The translations under genes were made by a program, and so were the position numbers. Below are positions 24,496 to 37,173 of a stretch of 64,000 nucleotides of DNA, in pieces. A model generated the notes under the pieces. That model had not been told where the DNA came from and ran no database searches. It saw nothing but the letters and a program-made list of their open reading frames with translations. Origin of the DNA: Cephalopachus bancanus (taxonomy: Eukaryota; Chordata; Mammalia; Primates; Tarsiidae); NCBI GenBank assembly GCA_027257055.1, contig JAPVLO010000179.1:1550001-1614000 (forward strand), given 5' to 3'. Position 1 is the stretch's first letter; each line of letters starts with the position of its first letter.

Positions 24496-27400
24496 ATGAC
24501 AGGGATCAACTCTTGCATTTCAATTATTAGCCTAAATGTGAACGGACTAAATGCACCACTGAAAAGACATAGATTGGCAAAATGGATAAAATATCATCAG
24601 GCAACAATCTATTGCCTTCAAGAGACTCACCTCACTAGAAAGGACACCCACAGACTCAAAGTAAGAGGATGGGAAACAAACTTCCAGGCGAATGGAATAC
24701 AAAAGAAAGGAGGAGTAGCCATCTTAATTTCAGACAAAATATCCCTCAAACTATTAAAAATCAAAAAAGATACAGAAGGCCACTACATAATGATAAAAGG
24801 TTCAATCCATCAACAAGAAATATCTCTCCTAAACATATATGCACCCAACATAGGTGCACCAACTTTCATAAAGTAACTTCTTGGAAAACTAAAGAAAGAT
24901 ATTGGCTCTAACACTATCATAACTGGGGACTTTAATACCCCACTCACAACCCTAGACAGATCATCAGGACAAAAAATCAGCAAGGAGATCCAGAACCTCA
25001 ATGTGACTTTGGACCAAATGGACTTAATTGATACCTACAGAACACTCCATCCAAAGACCACAGAATACACATTCTACTCATCACCACATGGAACATATTC
25101 TAAGATCGACCACATACTCGGCCATAAATCAAGTTTAAGCAAATTTAAAAGGACCGAAATTCTACCAAACACCTTCTCGGACCACAGTGGAATAAAAATA
25201 AACATTGACACCAACAAAGTCCCCCCAAAACCCACAAAGACATGGACACTAAACAGCATGATGCTAAACAACTCCTGGGTCAATGACGAAATCAAAACAG
25301 GGATCAAAAGATACCTGGAAACAAATGAAAATGAAGAGACATCTTACCAAAATCTCTGGGATGCCCTGAAAGCTGTAGTAAGAGGGGAATTTATATCACT
25401 ACAAACACACATGAAGAAAATGGAAGGAACAGAAATTCACAACCTAACAAGCCACCTAAAGAAGCTGGAAAAGCAAGACCACAAAAACCCTAATTTCAGC
25501 AGAAGAATCCAGATCACCAAAATAAAAGCCCAAATCCAGGTCATAGAAGACAAAAAGATAATTGAAAAAATCAATGAAACAAAAAGCTGGTTCTTCGAAA
25601 GAATAAACAAGATCGATGGTCCCCTAGCTAGACTGACCAAGAAAAAACAAGAAAAAAACCAAATAAGCATAATCAGAAACACAAAAGATGAAGTCACATC
25701 TGACCCTGAAGAAATACAAAAGATCATTAGAGACTACTACGTACACTTGTATGGAAAGAAACTTGAAAACCACAAGGAAATGGAGGACTTTCTGACATCA
25801 CACAACCTACCCAGGTTGGAACAAGAAGAAATTGAGACCCTAAATAGACCAATTACAATCAAGGAAATCGACTACGTAATAAGAAAACTTCCTACAAAAA
25901 AAAGCCCTGGTCCAGATGGCTTTCCAGCAGAATTCTACAAGACATTCAAGGAGGAGCTGATACCAATCCTACTGAAGGTATTCCAGGCGATTGAAAAAGA
26001 TGGAACTCTCCCCAAATCATTTTATGAAGCCAACATCACATTGATACCCAAGCCAGGTAAAGATCCAACAAAGAAAGAGAACTACAGGCCAATATCTTTG
26101 ATGAACATAGATGCTAAAATTCTCAACAAAATCCTAGCAAACAGGATTCAGCAATACATCTCAAAAATCGTTCACCATGACCAAGTAGGCTTCATATCTG
26201 GCATGCAAGACTGATTCAACATTCGTAAAATCATAAATGTAATTAAATACATCAACAGATGTCAAAACAAAAACCACATGATTATATCATTAGATGCAGA
26301 AAAAGCTTTTGATAAAATCCAGCACCCCTTCTTGATAAAAACCCTTAAACATTTAGGCATACGGGGAACATACCTCAAAATAATAAAAGCCATCTATGAG
26401 AAACCTACAGCCAGCATACTCCTAAATGGACAAAAATTGGAACTAATTCCCCTGAAAACCGGAACTAGACAAGGATGCCCACTCTCTCCCTTCCTGTTCA
26501 ACATAGTATTGGAAGTCCTGGCTAGAGCAATCAGAGAAGAGGAGGCAATCAGAGGTATTCAAATAGGAAAAGAGGAAGTCAAGTTATCTCTCTATGCAGA
26601 TGATATGATGGTGTACCTTGAAAACCCAAGAGAATCTGTCAAAGGCCTCCTTACATTGATAAAGGCCTTTGGCAAAGTCTCAGGATACAAAATAAATGTA
26701 CAAAAGACAATCGCATTTCTCTACACCAATAATAAACAAACAGAAACCCAAATAAAAAACACAATTCCATTCACAATAGCCACAAAAAAAATGAAATACC
26801 TTGGCATCTTCCTAACCAGAGACGTGAAAGACCTTTACAATGAAAATTACAAAACACTGCTCAAAGAAATCAAAGCTGACACGAACAAGTGGGAAAATAT
26901 CCCATGCTCATGGATCGGAAGAATCAACATTGTGAAGATGTCCATCTTACCTAAGGCAATCTACAAATTCAATGCAATACCCATTAAATTACCAATAACA
27001 TTCTTCTCAGACCTAGAAAAAACAACACAGGAATTCATATGGAAACCTAAACGTCCAAGAATAGCCAGAACAATCCTCAGCAAAAAAAACAAAGCAGGTG
27101 GTATCACAATACCAGACTTCAAACTTTACTATAAAGCTACAATCATCAAAACAGCTTGGTATTGGTACAAGAACAGGCATATAGATCAATGGAACAGAAT
27201 TGAGATTCCAGAAGCAAAACCTCAATTCCTCAACCAACTCATCTTCGACAAAGCCCCCACCACCTACCAATGGGGAGAGGAGAACCTATTCAGTAAATGG
27301 TGCTGGGGAAACTGGCTGACCACATGTAGAAAATTGAAACAGGACCCCTATCTATCCCCATGCACAAAGGTTAACTCCAAATGGATCAGAGACCTAAATG

Positions 27401-28311
27401 TAAAACCTCAAACCATAAGAACCTTAGAAAAGGAAGGAAATACTCTCATGGAAATCGGAACTGGCATCCAATTCCTAATACAAAACCCGAAACCCACAGG
27501 ACTTAAGAGAGAAGATAGACAAATGGGATCTTATTAAACTGAGAAGCTTCTGCAAAGCCAAAGAAACCATCAAGAGAGCAGGGAGACATCCTACAGACTG
27601 GGAAAAAGTATATGCTAACTCTAGATCTGACAAAGGCTTAACATCCTGGATCTAAAGGAACTGAAACGTACTGAAAAGAAGAAAACAAACAACCCCATTA
27701 TAAAATGGGCAAAAGATATGAACAGACACTTCACAAAAGAAGACATTCGAGCAGCCAACAAACACATGAAGAAATGCTCAACCTCACTAATCATCAGGGA
27801 GATGCAAATCAAAACCACACTGAGATACCACCTAACTCCAGTCAGAATGGCAATTATCAACAACTCAAAAAATAACAGCTGCTGGAGAGGCTGTGGTGAA
27901 AAGGGAACACTTCTACACTGTTGGTGGGAGTGTAAGCTAGTGCAACCTCTGTGGAAAGCAGTGTGGCGATTCCTGAAAGCTCTAAAAATTGATCTTCCAT
28001 ATGACCCTGCAATCCCCCTACTGGGAATATACCCTGAAGAGCACAAATCACTCTATAAAAAAGATACCTGCACACGTATGTTTATCGCAGCGTTGTTCAC
28101 AATAGCAAGAACCTGGAAACAACCATGCTGCCCAACAAAAGAGGACTGGATTAAAAAAATGTGGTACATATACACGATGGAATACTATGCAGCCATGAAA
28201 AAGAACAAAATCATGAATTTCGCAGCAACCTGGAAGGAACTAGAGTCTATAATACTGAGTGACCTCTCACAGAAACAAAGATCAGAATATCACATGTTCT
28301 CACTCATATAA
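24496..28311 (+). pseudogene. L1 B ORF2, nearly intact (1271 codons)
   Basis: The frame runs from ATG 24496 to TAA 28309, close to the 1275 residues of human L1 ORF2. The endonuclease keeps Asn14, Glu43 (LQETHL) and the SDH motif with His230 at 25183. The reverse transcriptase keeps GFISGMQ and the catalytic YADD at codons 700-703 (26593-26604). The C-terminal cysteine region ([19 protein letters not shown]) is present. Lesions I can see: TAA at codon 127 (24874-24876), TGA in place of Trp at codon 573 (26212-26214), a one-base insertion near 27478 and a one-base deletion near 27653 that restores the frame. Intact relatives make the bicistronic retrotransposition enzyme. Confidence 0.92.
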
Positions 28312-28556
28312 TGGACCTTGAACATCCAATGTAATACTATAAGAAAATGATTGATGGTACTGGGAAATTATGGGGGGGGATGGGATTAACAGTAGCTAAT
28401 ATCTATCTGGGACTGGGAAAACACCTCTTATCAATAGGGTGCCTGAATGAAACGTAATTATACACCTAACCCTTAACTGTACCCCACAAAACGATACTAA
28501 AAAATACTGATTAATTATAAAAAAAAATAAAATAAAATAAAAGTAAAAAAAAAAAA
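28312..28556 (+). other. L1 B 3' UTR and A-rich tail
   Basis: Contains a G-rich stretch (TATGGGGGGGGATGGG near 28370) and ends CTTAACTGTACCCCACAA followed by A-rich repeats of AATAAAATAAA type. The tail gives several possible AATAAA signals. Confidence 0.85.
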
Positions 28557-28568
28557 AAGAAAATGACT

Positions 28569-28740
28569 GACGGTGGTGAGAAACTATGGTGGGGGGGAAG
28601 GGAGATGGGATTAATGGTAGTAAATATCTGTCTGGGGATGGGGAGACACGTCTTATCAACAAGGGTGCCTAAACGAAGCATATTTGTATATCTAACCCTT
28701 AACTGTACCCCACAATATCATAATAAAAAATATTGATTAA
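28569..28740 (+). mobile_element. L1 A 3' UTR, distal piece
   Basis: Continues L1 A after the L1 B insertion: GACGGTGGTGAGAAACTATG, a G-rich tract, then CTTAACTGTACCCCACAATA and AATAAAAAATATTG. It is a near copy of 28340-28510 in L1 B and 40855-41020 in L1 C. Confidence 0.93.
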
Positions 28741-28753
28741 AAAAAGCATGATG

Positions 28754-29075
28754 TATGGATACATACTACGATATGAATGAACTTTGAAACATGCTAAGTA
28801 AAAGAAGTCAGATACAAATACCACATGTTATGTGACTTCATTTAAATCGAATGTGGAGAACAAACAAATCTATAGATATAGAAAGTAAATTAATGGTTAC
28901 TTAGGGCTGAGAGTGAGGGCTGGAGGAAATAGAGAATGACTGTAAATGGGCACTGGGTCTTTGGGGAAGTTGAAATGTTTTAAAATTGATCACAGTGGTG
29001 GCCATACAACTCTGAATATATTAAAATTGTACACTTTAAATGGGTAAACTGTATTGACATATCTTATTAAGCATG
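28754..29075 (+). mobile_element. Ancient L1, 3' piece
   Basis: Continuation of the element at 13661-16000: ATGAATGAACTTTGAAACATG, 'AGAAGTCAGATACAAATACC', a 3' UTR with AATGGTTACTTAGGG and 'AAATTGTACACTTTAAATGG'. The last block is typical of old L1ME/MD-type 3' ends. Confidence 0.85.
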
Positions 29076-30959
29076 TAAAAATTCTATATGTCTTATAAGA
29101 TATAAAATTACATATCAGTGTCATAAAGTAATAATAGAAATGACCATATATGCATACAGCTTATAATGCATTTAAAAACAAAAGACAACATTGTATAGCA
29201 ATCAAATGCTTCTTTAATTTTTCTTACCAGAACTGCTGAACCAAATTCAAAATATATTTTAGTGTGCATGCCAAATACAAGAATTATCTATATTTATTAG
29301 ACGTGGTCTTAAGCTAGAGAGCTGCTGATTCTGCACAGCTATCCCTACATTTCAAGCTGATCCTGCATCTTATTGTGACTATATTAAAATCAATTTTATG
29401 AGCAACTGTATACTTGTATCAGAATAGCTACTCTTAAAAAAATGTTGTAATGCCTACTCATAAACCTATATGAATCCAAACAGGAGCCTTTACACTGAAG
29501 TAAATGAGATTCAACAACTTTGTATCCATTTGAAAAGCATACTTTTGGATATGAAATATTTATGCTCTTTAAGATTTAAATTTAATGAGTTTAAAATTCC
29601 GAAATAATTGATTATTATTAAGAAGTCTTGATAGAAAATCTCATAAAATATTACCTGCAAAGCTTTTCATTTTAAGACCAAACTATTGCCTTCCTTAAAA
29701 TTTTTATTTGCATGTTTTCTCCATTAACTTACAGATTCAGGAAGAAATAACCACAGAAGGGCTATCATCAAAATCATTTAAGGTTTACAGTTCAAAATGC
29801 TATTGTATAATACATCACCTTGGTAGAGTCTATTTTGTAATTCTGTGCCTCCTAATAGCAGTTTGCAAAGCCAATTAGGTATTAGCACAGGTATTCTCCA
29901 AAGGAGAGAACATAAACAGTTTCTATGGCCATAGGAAGCTGGCTTCTCAGGGCAAAACAAAATTGCAAGAGACACATTTTAGGAAGGCACTGACAGAAGG
30001 GCAAGCATTACGTCTTTATGTCTTTGCTGGACACAATGACTGAAATTCAGTGGAATGGAAGGGGCTACACTTCAGAAGTTATTATGTTATTATCCTGGCC
30101 AGTGGCCAGATGTAGGAAAAGGAACCCAGGAAACATATAGAAAGTCCTGTGTAACCTTGGCCACAGCCAACCACATGTGCTCTTCCTACAACATCTGCCT
30201 TGCAGTAAGGTCTGCTCTAAGAAACAGAGAGACAGCAAATGTCACTAGAGTGTTCAGCACTTTTAAGCATACATTATCACTGGCTCTTATTTTTTTTACT
30301 TCCCAGTTAAGAGGTGAATCAGAGGCCAAGAACATGTATGCGTATTAGAAGATCCCACAGCACTTTCCTAGCCGGAGGCTATGACTCCTAGAATTTGGCC
30401 AACCTCCAGCTCAGGTAATTGTATTCTGCTTTCTAAATTTGCCCTGCTGTTTCAATTAGGTACAGCCTTGATCATTTTCCAGCCTTTTCAAGAAAAGAGG
30501 GAGAAAAAATTTTTCTTGAACATGCTAGTCTTGCTGACACATAAGAAAAGGAAAATGTATCACAACACAAAAGTAATGTCTGCTTTAGTAATGAATGAGA
30601 TGACTGCTATACATTAACTTCCATGTTTGGCAAGCTTCAGAGCACCAAATAAAGATATCAGAGACAGCAAACCTCTTTGGATGGAATTAAACATCTGCCT
30701 CATGATACCCTCATCTGGTAGCAACCACACAGGTCTTCTCTATAACTACTACAGAGAGGGAACCTAATGATCTATTCAAATCCATGCAGTAAAAAGCTGA
30801 GACATTCCTGCAAGTGTTTCTATTTCTCTTATTGAAGATATCAACGACACTCTCATGATTTGGGTAGGGGCCATCAGGAGAGATTCATGAAACATATCAA
30901 CTGGCCAGTTTCTCTTTAATGCCAAGAATTCTAAAAATAAAGCAGGCTGCATCCCTCAG
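29076..30959 (-). other. PTPRK: PTPRK intron 4, unique
   Basis: No named repeat or exon. Open frames at 30055-30348 and 30381-30617 have no recognisable domain, no splice-bounded homology and no codon bias that I can see. Confidence 0.5.
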
Positions 30960-31390
30960 ATGGCCAGAAACTTAAAGTCTGACTATCAATTTTGGGCAAA
31001 GATATAGGAAAAATAAAACTATCATGCATTGCTGGTGGGACTATAAACTGGTTCAGACACTTTTCACAGCATTTGGCAGTATCTAATAAAATTAAAAATG
31101 TGTCTACCCTACAACCCAACAAATCAGCTTCTATGAATATACTCCACTGAGGTTTTCACATATGGTGCCAAGAGGCACATCCACAATATTCACTGCAACA
31201 ATACTTCTAATAGAGAAAAACTGGGTGGGGGAGTGACACACACTACTGTTCATAAAAGAATAGAATAATAAAATGTATGATAGAATATCTTGGATTGACC
31301 TAAAAAAAATGTAGTGCTAAGTGGAAAAAAATAAGAACAGAGAGAAATGTAAACAGCTGGAAACCCATTCATTAGAATGTATAAAAAGCA
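30960..31390 (+). mobile_element. Very old L1/HAL1-like ORF2 remnant
   Basis: TATCATGCATTGCTGGTGGG, 'CTACCCTACAACCCAACAAATCAG' and a block on 'TTCACTGCAACAATACTTC' follow the order of the L1 ORF2 C-terminal part, with heavy divergence. HAL1 is an alternative family. Confidence 0.55.
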
Positions 31391-32149
31391 AGCCTTACTT
31401 TTTTGCTTCTGTAAATGCATAGGGATTATGGGAAATACAGCACACATGTACACACACACACAGACATCTTCAGTGCTGACTGCCCAGCACCGTATGTTTC
31501 TTGGCAGAAGTCAAGATCCAGCTCCCAAGACAGACCAGAAAAAGCCAACAACTTGCTTTCCTAAGTCACACCAATTGCGAAAGGGAGCAAGGGCATGATT
31601 GAGCATGCCCACCCTGACAATCCGCCTCAGGGCTTTGCACCTAAGGCTGAACATGTAAAGTCCCAGACTCAGTGAATAACATCCAGCTACTGGAGGCAAG
31701 AGTCACATTCCAAGTGTAAGGCAGGCAGAGGCACAGTGCAGCTCCCTGGGTCCTCGTCTCTAACCCCTTGCCAGAGTGGTCACTGTGGCTGCTTGCATAG
31801 CCTCACTCTGGGGGCCTGCTCACTATCCGAGTCTAGACTACCAGTGTTCTCAGGCACTCTGCTTACCACCCAATAATCTTTCTGTAGAATGCCTTTCTGG
31901 TTTGAAGCAACACAAGCCTTCTGATGCTGCTTATGGACTGCAGACTACATAGGTAGAAATGAAACAAGCAGCTTACCACTATGGGGACAGCCCGTGGACA
32001 TGGGGAAAGAGAGATGGGCAAGCAATTGGCTCTGTTTTATTTATTTAAGGGAAAAGGGTCACACAAAACAACAAACTGTTAAGAATTATTCACTCTAGAT
32101 GTCAAAAAAAAGCGCGTGTGTATCAACCATTATACTTTATTTAAAGTAC
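31391..32149 (-). other. PTPRK: PTPRK intron 4, unique
   Basis: Relatively GC-rich for this intron between 31500 and 31830. No repeat or exon recognised. Confidence 0.5.
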
Positions 32150-32157
32150 TAATTCTT

Positions 32158-32950
<793 letters not shown>

Positions 32951-33029
32951 TACATGGATGTCCTAACACCTTCACTTCATCAACAGCAAGGTAGCCTTGA
33001 TGTCCAGAAGTTATCACTTCAAAAATCAC
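32951..33029 (-). CDS. PTPRK: PTPRK exon encoding end of MAM domain (probable exon 4)
   Basis: This 79-bp exon encodes 26 codons, VIFEVITSGHQGYLAVDEV to ...LGHPC, plus one base of the next codon. It follows directly in frame from the FYQ end of the upstream exon and joins the threonine codon at the start of the Ig exon. The residues are the last strands of the MAM domain and its final conserved cysteine (HPC). The acceptor is TTTTACAG|GTG before base 33029, with a T-rich tract; the donor is TGTA|GTAAGT at 32951/32950, a strong site. The Val in LAVDEV is Ile in human PTPRK as I recall, a conservative change. The exon is too short for ordinary open-frame detection. The MAM domain drives homophilic adhesion of kappa/mu/rho receptors. 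Confidence 0.95.
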
Positions 33030-34357
33030 CTGTAAAATTAAAAAAGATTTATATTATTCACCCATTTTGTCAGACTTTTACCAAATATCTCCAACATATA
33101 GAACACATAGTTTCACTCACTCTTCATTCACTTATGTGCCTAACATCTGCTAGTCAATGTTCCAGGTTCTAGACTGCTAAGATAAGTAAGACCCCACATT
33201 GGTCTTTAGAAAGGTCAGTGGGTGGGTTAGATAGCACCCCACTTTAAGGACTCACCTGGTATGGATGAGTCCTTTTTTTTTAATACTTGGAAAACAGAGG
33301 CTTGGAGTCATTTTACAAGGAGTTGGAGATACAGTGAAAAACAAAGTATTAAGATCCTCAAGATCACAGAATTTAAATTTTGGAGAGAAGACAAACATTA
33401 GTAAAATAATAACACAAAAATAATATTGTAATAATTATTTTCCAAAACCAGAAGGTGGGCAATTACTCTGAGAAAATCTATCATGAAAGGATAGTTTATG
33501 GGCTTAAGGGACAAAGACATATGCACTGAACAAAAAGCAAGGAAGCTCAGAGAATCATGAGTAGGCAGAGAAAGCAGAGTGCTAGTGACTAAACTACCCG
33601 GATGGGAGATAGGGTCATGGAAATAGCAATCTTTGGGGCTCTATGTCCAAGAGTTTCTGAAAATGGAAAGGACTCCCCACCCAGAGTCACAGTCAAGATT
33701 AGGAAAGATACTGAGCCTATGGTAAAAACCTAAAGAAGACTTTTAAATGTTTTACTGTATTTTAAACTCACCCTTATACACACATTCAGATATTTTTTCC
33801 TCAAGAAGAAATGACAAAATTTAGATTGCTTTAGATAACATTTCGGAAGGTGATTCTCTGGCCAGACTGAACTATGTGAGATCATAGGTTTTAAACAACT
33901 GAAAAAAATTATTTAAGAGTTATGAAAGAAAACTATAGGGTAGTAGAAGTACATATACCGAGAGGACCTCATATGAGGAAGTGAGATTTAAGCCAATAGC
34001 TGCAAGATGAGTATGAGCTAACAGTGTTAAGAGGACAAGGCTCATTCCAGGGCTAATATGAAAGCCCTGAAGTGGGCATGACCGTGGCCATGAAGAGACC
34101 CAGGACCTATGGCCACAAAGGTCAGCTGTGGTCAGGTTTCGGAAGACTCTGCTTGAAGGGCAGTAGCACTTGGAAAGATGCCCTATTAATAATACAGAGA
34201 AGAGACTAAGCTAACTGAAAATCAGATGGTGGAGGCATGAATTAAGGGGAGAATAATACAAAAATTTCTACAGTGGTGAAATCAAGAGAGCTTTAGCAAT
34301 TCCTTGATCACTGGAGAAGTAAGACGAGAGGAAAAGGACAATGTGCCCTTAGGTTCT
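33030..34357 (-). other. PTPRK: PTPRK intron 3, segment next to exon 4
   Basis: Contains the exon 4 polypyrimidine tract at its left edge. A block around 33080-33400 resembles an old L2/MIR-type relic (CACTCACTCTTCATTCACTT, GTTCCAGGTTCTAGACTGC) but is too diverged to name. The rest is unique. Confidence 0.5.
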
Positions 34358-34368
34358 AAGAATGAAGA
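34358..34368. repeat. Candidate target-site duplication of L1 C, left copy
   Basis: AAGAATGAAGA is repeated at 41035-41045, just after the 3' end of L1 C. At 11 bp it is shorter than the pairs around A and B, so the exact 5' boundary is less sure. Confidence 0.7.
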
Positions 34369-36137
34369 ACTAGATAGCGACGGCATAGGTGGAACTGTGA
34401 GAGTCTCTGAAAGTGAGTTCCCAAAAATACTCTTACTTTCCTTCCCCCACCCCCTGTCCACCACCAGCCACACCAGTCCGAGGCCTGGAGACCCTCGGAC
34501 ACATGCAAGGCCGCTATTGAGGCCTCTCGGCTGCTACTGCTCCACTACAGGCGACCTCGGGCCCTGGCCGTGTGGAGACCCCAGCTCCCTCCCCAGTTAC
34601 AACAACTCACCCGGTGGCCCTTGGATACTACCTTGTGGAGATCTGGGTTCCCTTGCTGGCTACACTGATCCGCCAGGCACTCAGCTGCTGCCAGCTCTCC
34701 CCCTGACTGGGCGCCCAATCCAGCAGGCCGGTGCTCGCTCCTCAGAGTTCCAGCTCCCCATCCTGGGTTCTGGGCCCCCGCCCAGTCCTATTTCAAGCTA
34801 CCATCACCCAGGGAGGCTCTAGGCACCTGCCCCTCAGAGATACCAGCTCCATTCCTGGCTGACGTGCCCTGTGCGGGGCCCAAAGCTGCTGTCACTGCTC
34901 ACCACCTGCCCTTTGGAGCTCTGGTCCCCGCTCTGGCTGAGGAACCCAGCATGGGACCCCATGGTTGAGTAATGGAACAGTATATCTTAAGGAGGTGCTG
35001 ATCAGACGCTCTCAGCTCTCAGCTCCAGAGGAGGGAATTCCCAGCTCCTGCCTCCAACCCAGGCCACTGGTGGCACGCCAGATCCAGCACCCAGCTGTGT
35101 CACTGATCCCACAGGCCATCATAGTGGATCGCCCATGGACCCGGGCGAGTGGAGAGAAAGGACGATTGGAGAGATAGGATCCTTGAAAGAGGAGCTGCCC
35201 ACCTTCGCCATTTTCCAGGCACAGATTTGCATTGCCCCGCCCATCTACGAACAACCTCCACCTTGGTTTCTAAGGTAATGTCGCTAAACAGGAGCCAAAA
35301 GGTCCTCCTCTACACTGAATCAGATACAGGCAACTCAGGCCTGTCGCAGACCTCTCAGGCAGCAAGCCAAAGGAAGGAACCCAAGCTTGGAATAAATCTG
35401 TCAGCAATGAAAGCAAAGGGGAGAGGCTGGAGATCAGAGCTGAAGAGACTTTACTTTAGACACTCAGGAACGATTCCAGAGCTAGTCTGGTTTCTTATTT
35501 TGATTTCTGATTTTATGTTTTCACTGTTTGTTTTCTCAATTTTGTTTGCTTTTGATTTAGACTACCTGTTTGTGTTGGGGAAAAACGCATCAAAAGGCAT
35601 GATTTTATTGGACAGTCTTTATGTGATTACTGGTATGCTTTAGGGAATTTTGTCTGTGTGTATGTTTTTCACTCTTTTCTGGTCTTGTGTCTCTTTTTCA
35701 CTTGTTAGTTGGTATATATGTCTGTTTTTCCTCTCACTCTTCTCTCTCTCTCTAACTTCCTCCTGCCCTCCCCCCACCCTCTTCCATTATTTTCCCTTTT
35801 CGTACTTCCTTTTGTTCCAGGGAGCAAACCTAAACCCTGCTGCACAGACAGATTGTAAGGCAGTAGGAAACGGGTTCCAGTGTGCCCATACACCTGTTGG
35901 TGGATACTGGGATCTGCAGATAGATTCTGAATCACACCTTCCCCCTCAATTAAACTTGAAAACTGCAAAAAGTACACCCCCAGCCCATAGTCCAGCCTCA
36001 AAAGTGAACAAAGCCAGAGGACCCTCATAAGAAAGAACAGGAGATTGAACGAAAGAAGTACAAGCAACTCCACCTTCCCTGAAAAAAAGAATTAAAGAAG
36101 GGGAGGGAAAGGGGGAGAGAGAGAAAACTCTACATAA
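34369..36137 (+). promoter_or_regulatory. L1 C 5' UTR / putative internal promoter
   Basis: Bases 34480-35260 are the most GC-rich long stretch of the window. They contain loosely repeated units with GGAG..CCAGCTCC..CTGGCT-like cores starting near 34571, 34634, 34741, 34833 and 34911. From about 35640 on it is homologous to the 3' half of the A/B 5' UTR (pyrimidine block, then GGAGCAAACCTAAACCCTGC). No YY1-like AAGATGGCG is seen at its start. Promoter function is inferred. Confidence 0.6.
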
Positions 36138-37099
36138 ATGAAGAAAAACCAAAAGAAGAACATGTGTCTCTCTCAGACCCCTGGGAGGGCAGACACTGAG
36201 AAAACTGACTTCAGAATGCAAACAACGAAGAGTCCCCAGAATGACTGGTCTCAAACTACAAATCTAGATATCAATATATTAATGGAGAGATTAAAAAGAA
36301 TTGAGGAGAGACAAGATGAAACTAGAAAGGCGTTGATAACTGAGATTACAGTAGTAAAGAATACTGTGAATGAAATAAATAACAAACTGATAAGCATGGA
36401 AAGCAGAATTAGCCAAGCAGAAGAAAGAATCTCAGCACTTGAGAACCAAAATATAGAACTAACACAAACTGTCAAAAACATAGAAAAGAAGCTTAAAAAG
36501 ACAGAACAAAACCTTCAAGAGATGAGTGATTACTTCAAAAGACCAAACTTAAGAATAATTGGACTTTCTGAAAAAGAAAGAGACAGGGGCCACTCTGGAA
36601 CAAACATTTCATGAGATTATTGAATAAAACTTCCCTATCTCACCAGTGATGCGAAAATTCAAACACAAGAGATTCAGAGAACCCCTGCAAGACAACAAGT
36701 GAGAAGACCAACTCCCAGACGTAGAATAATTTGCCTAAACAAAGTAGGCATAAAAGAAAAAATCCTAAAGGCAGCAAGAGAAAAAGGTCAGATCACCTAC
36801 CATGGAAGACCAATTAGAATAGCAACAGATTTATCTACAGAAACCCTCCAGTCTAGGAGAGCTTGAAGCCCTATCTTCAAAGTTCTAAAAGATAAACAAT
36901 TTCAACCAAGAATAACCTATCCAGCCAAGCTAACCTTCATCAGTGAGGGACAACTGAAATCTTTCCAAGACATCCAATCCCTATGAACTTATGCTGCCAA
37001 CAGACCACCTCTACAAGAAACACTTAAGAAAGTACTGAACACAGAAGAAAAGGAAAAAGAACACCAACGTTCTTCACAAGAGTACAGGAAAAAGAGTAA
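36138..37099 (+). pseudogene. L1 C ORF1, frameshifted but with intact codon 53
   Basis: Starts MKKNQKKNMCLSQTPG. Unlike A and B, codon 53 is AAA (36294-36296), so the N-terminal part, coiled coil (ISMESRISQAEERISALENQ) and start of the RRM (FKRPNLRIIGLSEK) form one frame of about 150 codons. A two-base deletion near 36585 then breaks the frame. The C-terminal domain is still recognisable downstream (QRTPARQQVRRPTPRR in another frame). Confidence 0.87.
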
Positions 37100-37173
37100 A
37101 ACATACACAAACCAATCCCAAAACCAAAAGAGAGACAGCAAACAAAGGGAAACAACAACTCAGTAAGAACCTT

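Larger units (their letters stand above)
22283..28556 (+). mobile_element. L1 copy B, full-length, inserted into the 3' UTR of L1 A
   Basis: The 6.27-kb element has a CpG-rich 5' end, ORF1, ORF2, a G-rich 3' UTR and a long A-rich tail (about 28518-28558). Its 12-bp target-site duplication lies wholly within L1 A, so B is the later insertion. ORF2 keeps its reading frame over nearly its whole length. High CpG retention at the 5' end (CCCGCCGCCCGGCGCTCCCG) also points to a young age. It runs antisense to PTPRK. Confidence 0.95.
16014..28740 (+). mobile_element. L1 copy A, full-length, interrupted by L1 B
   Basis: The element begins AACTTCCGGCAAGATGGCGA, with an AAGATGGCG YY1-like site close to the start as in other active L1 promoters. 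It has a 5' UTR (16014-17378), a broken ORF1 (17379-18354), a broken ORF2 (18421-22242) and a 3' UTR. The 3' UTR is cut at 22282 by L1 B and resumes at 28569, ending in the A-rich tail before 28741. It has a perfect 13-bp target-site duplication. It runs antisense to PTPRK. Net of L1 B and the extra duplication it is about 6.4 kb, the usual full L1 length. Confidence 0.95.

Noticed and set aside
30055..30617. Two unique-sequence frames that might be an alternative PTPRK exon or nested gene
   Set aside because: They are on the plus strand, opposite to PTPRK, show no domain, and lack promoter or polyadenylation context.
34304..34822. A 172-codon Pro/Ser-rich plus-strand frame in a GC-rich segment that looks like a CpG-rich first exon
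   Set aside because: It starts in the flank, crosses the left duplication and lies in the L1 C 5' UTR. High GC content alone explains the lack of stops.
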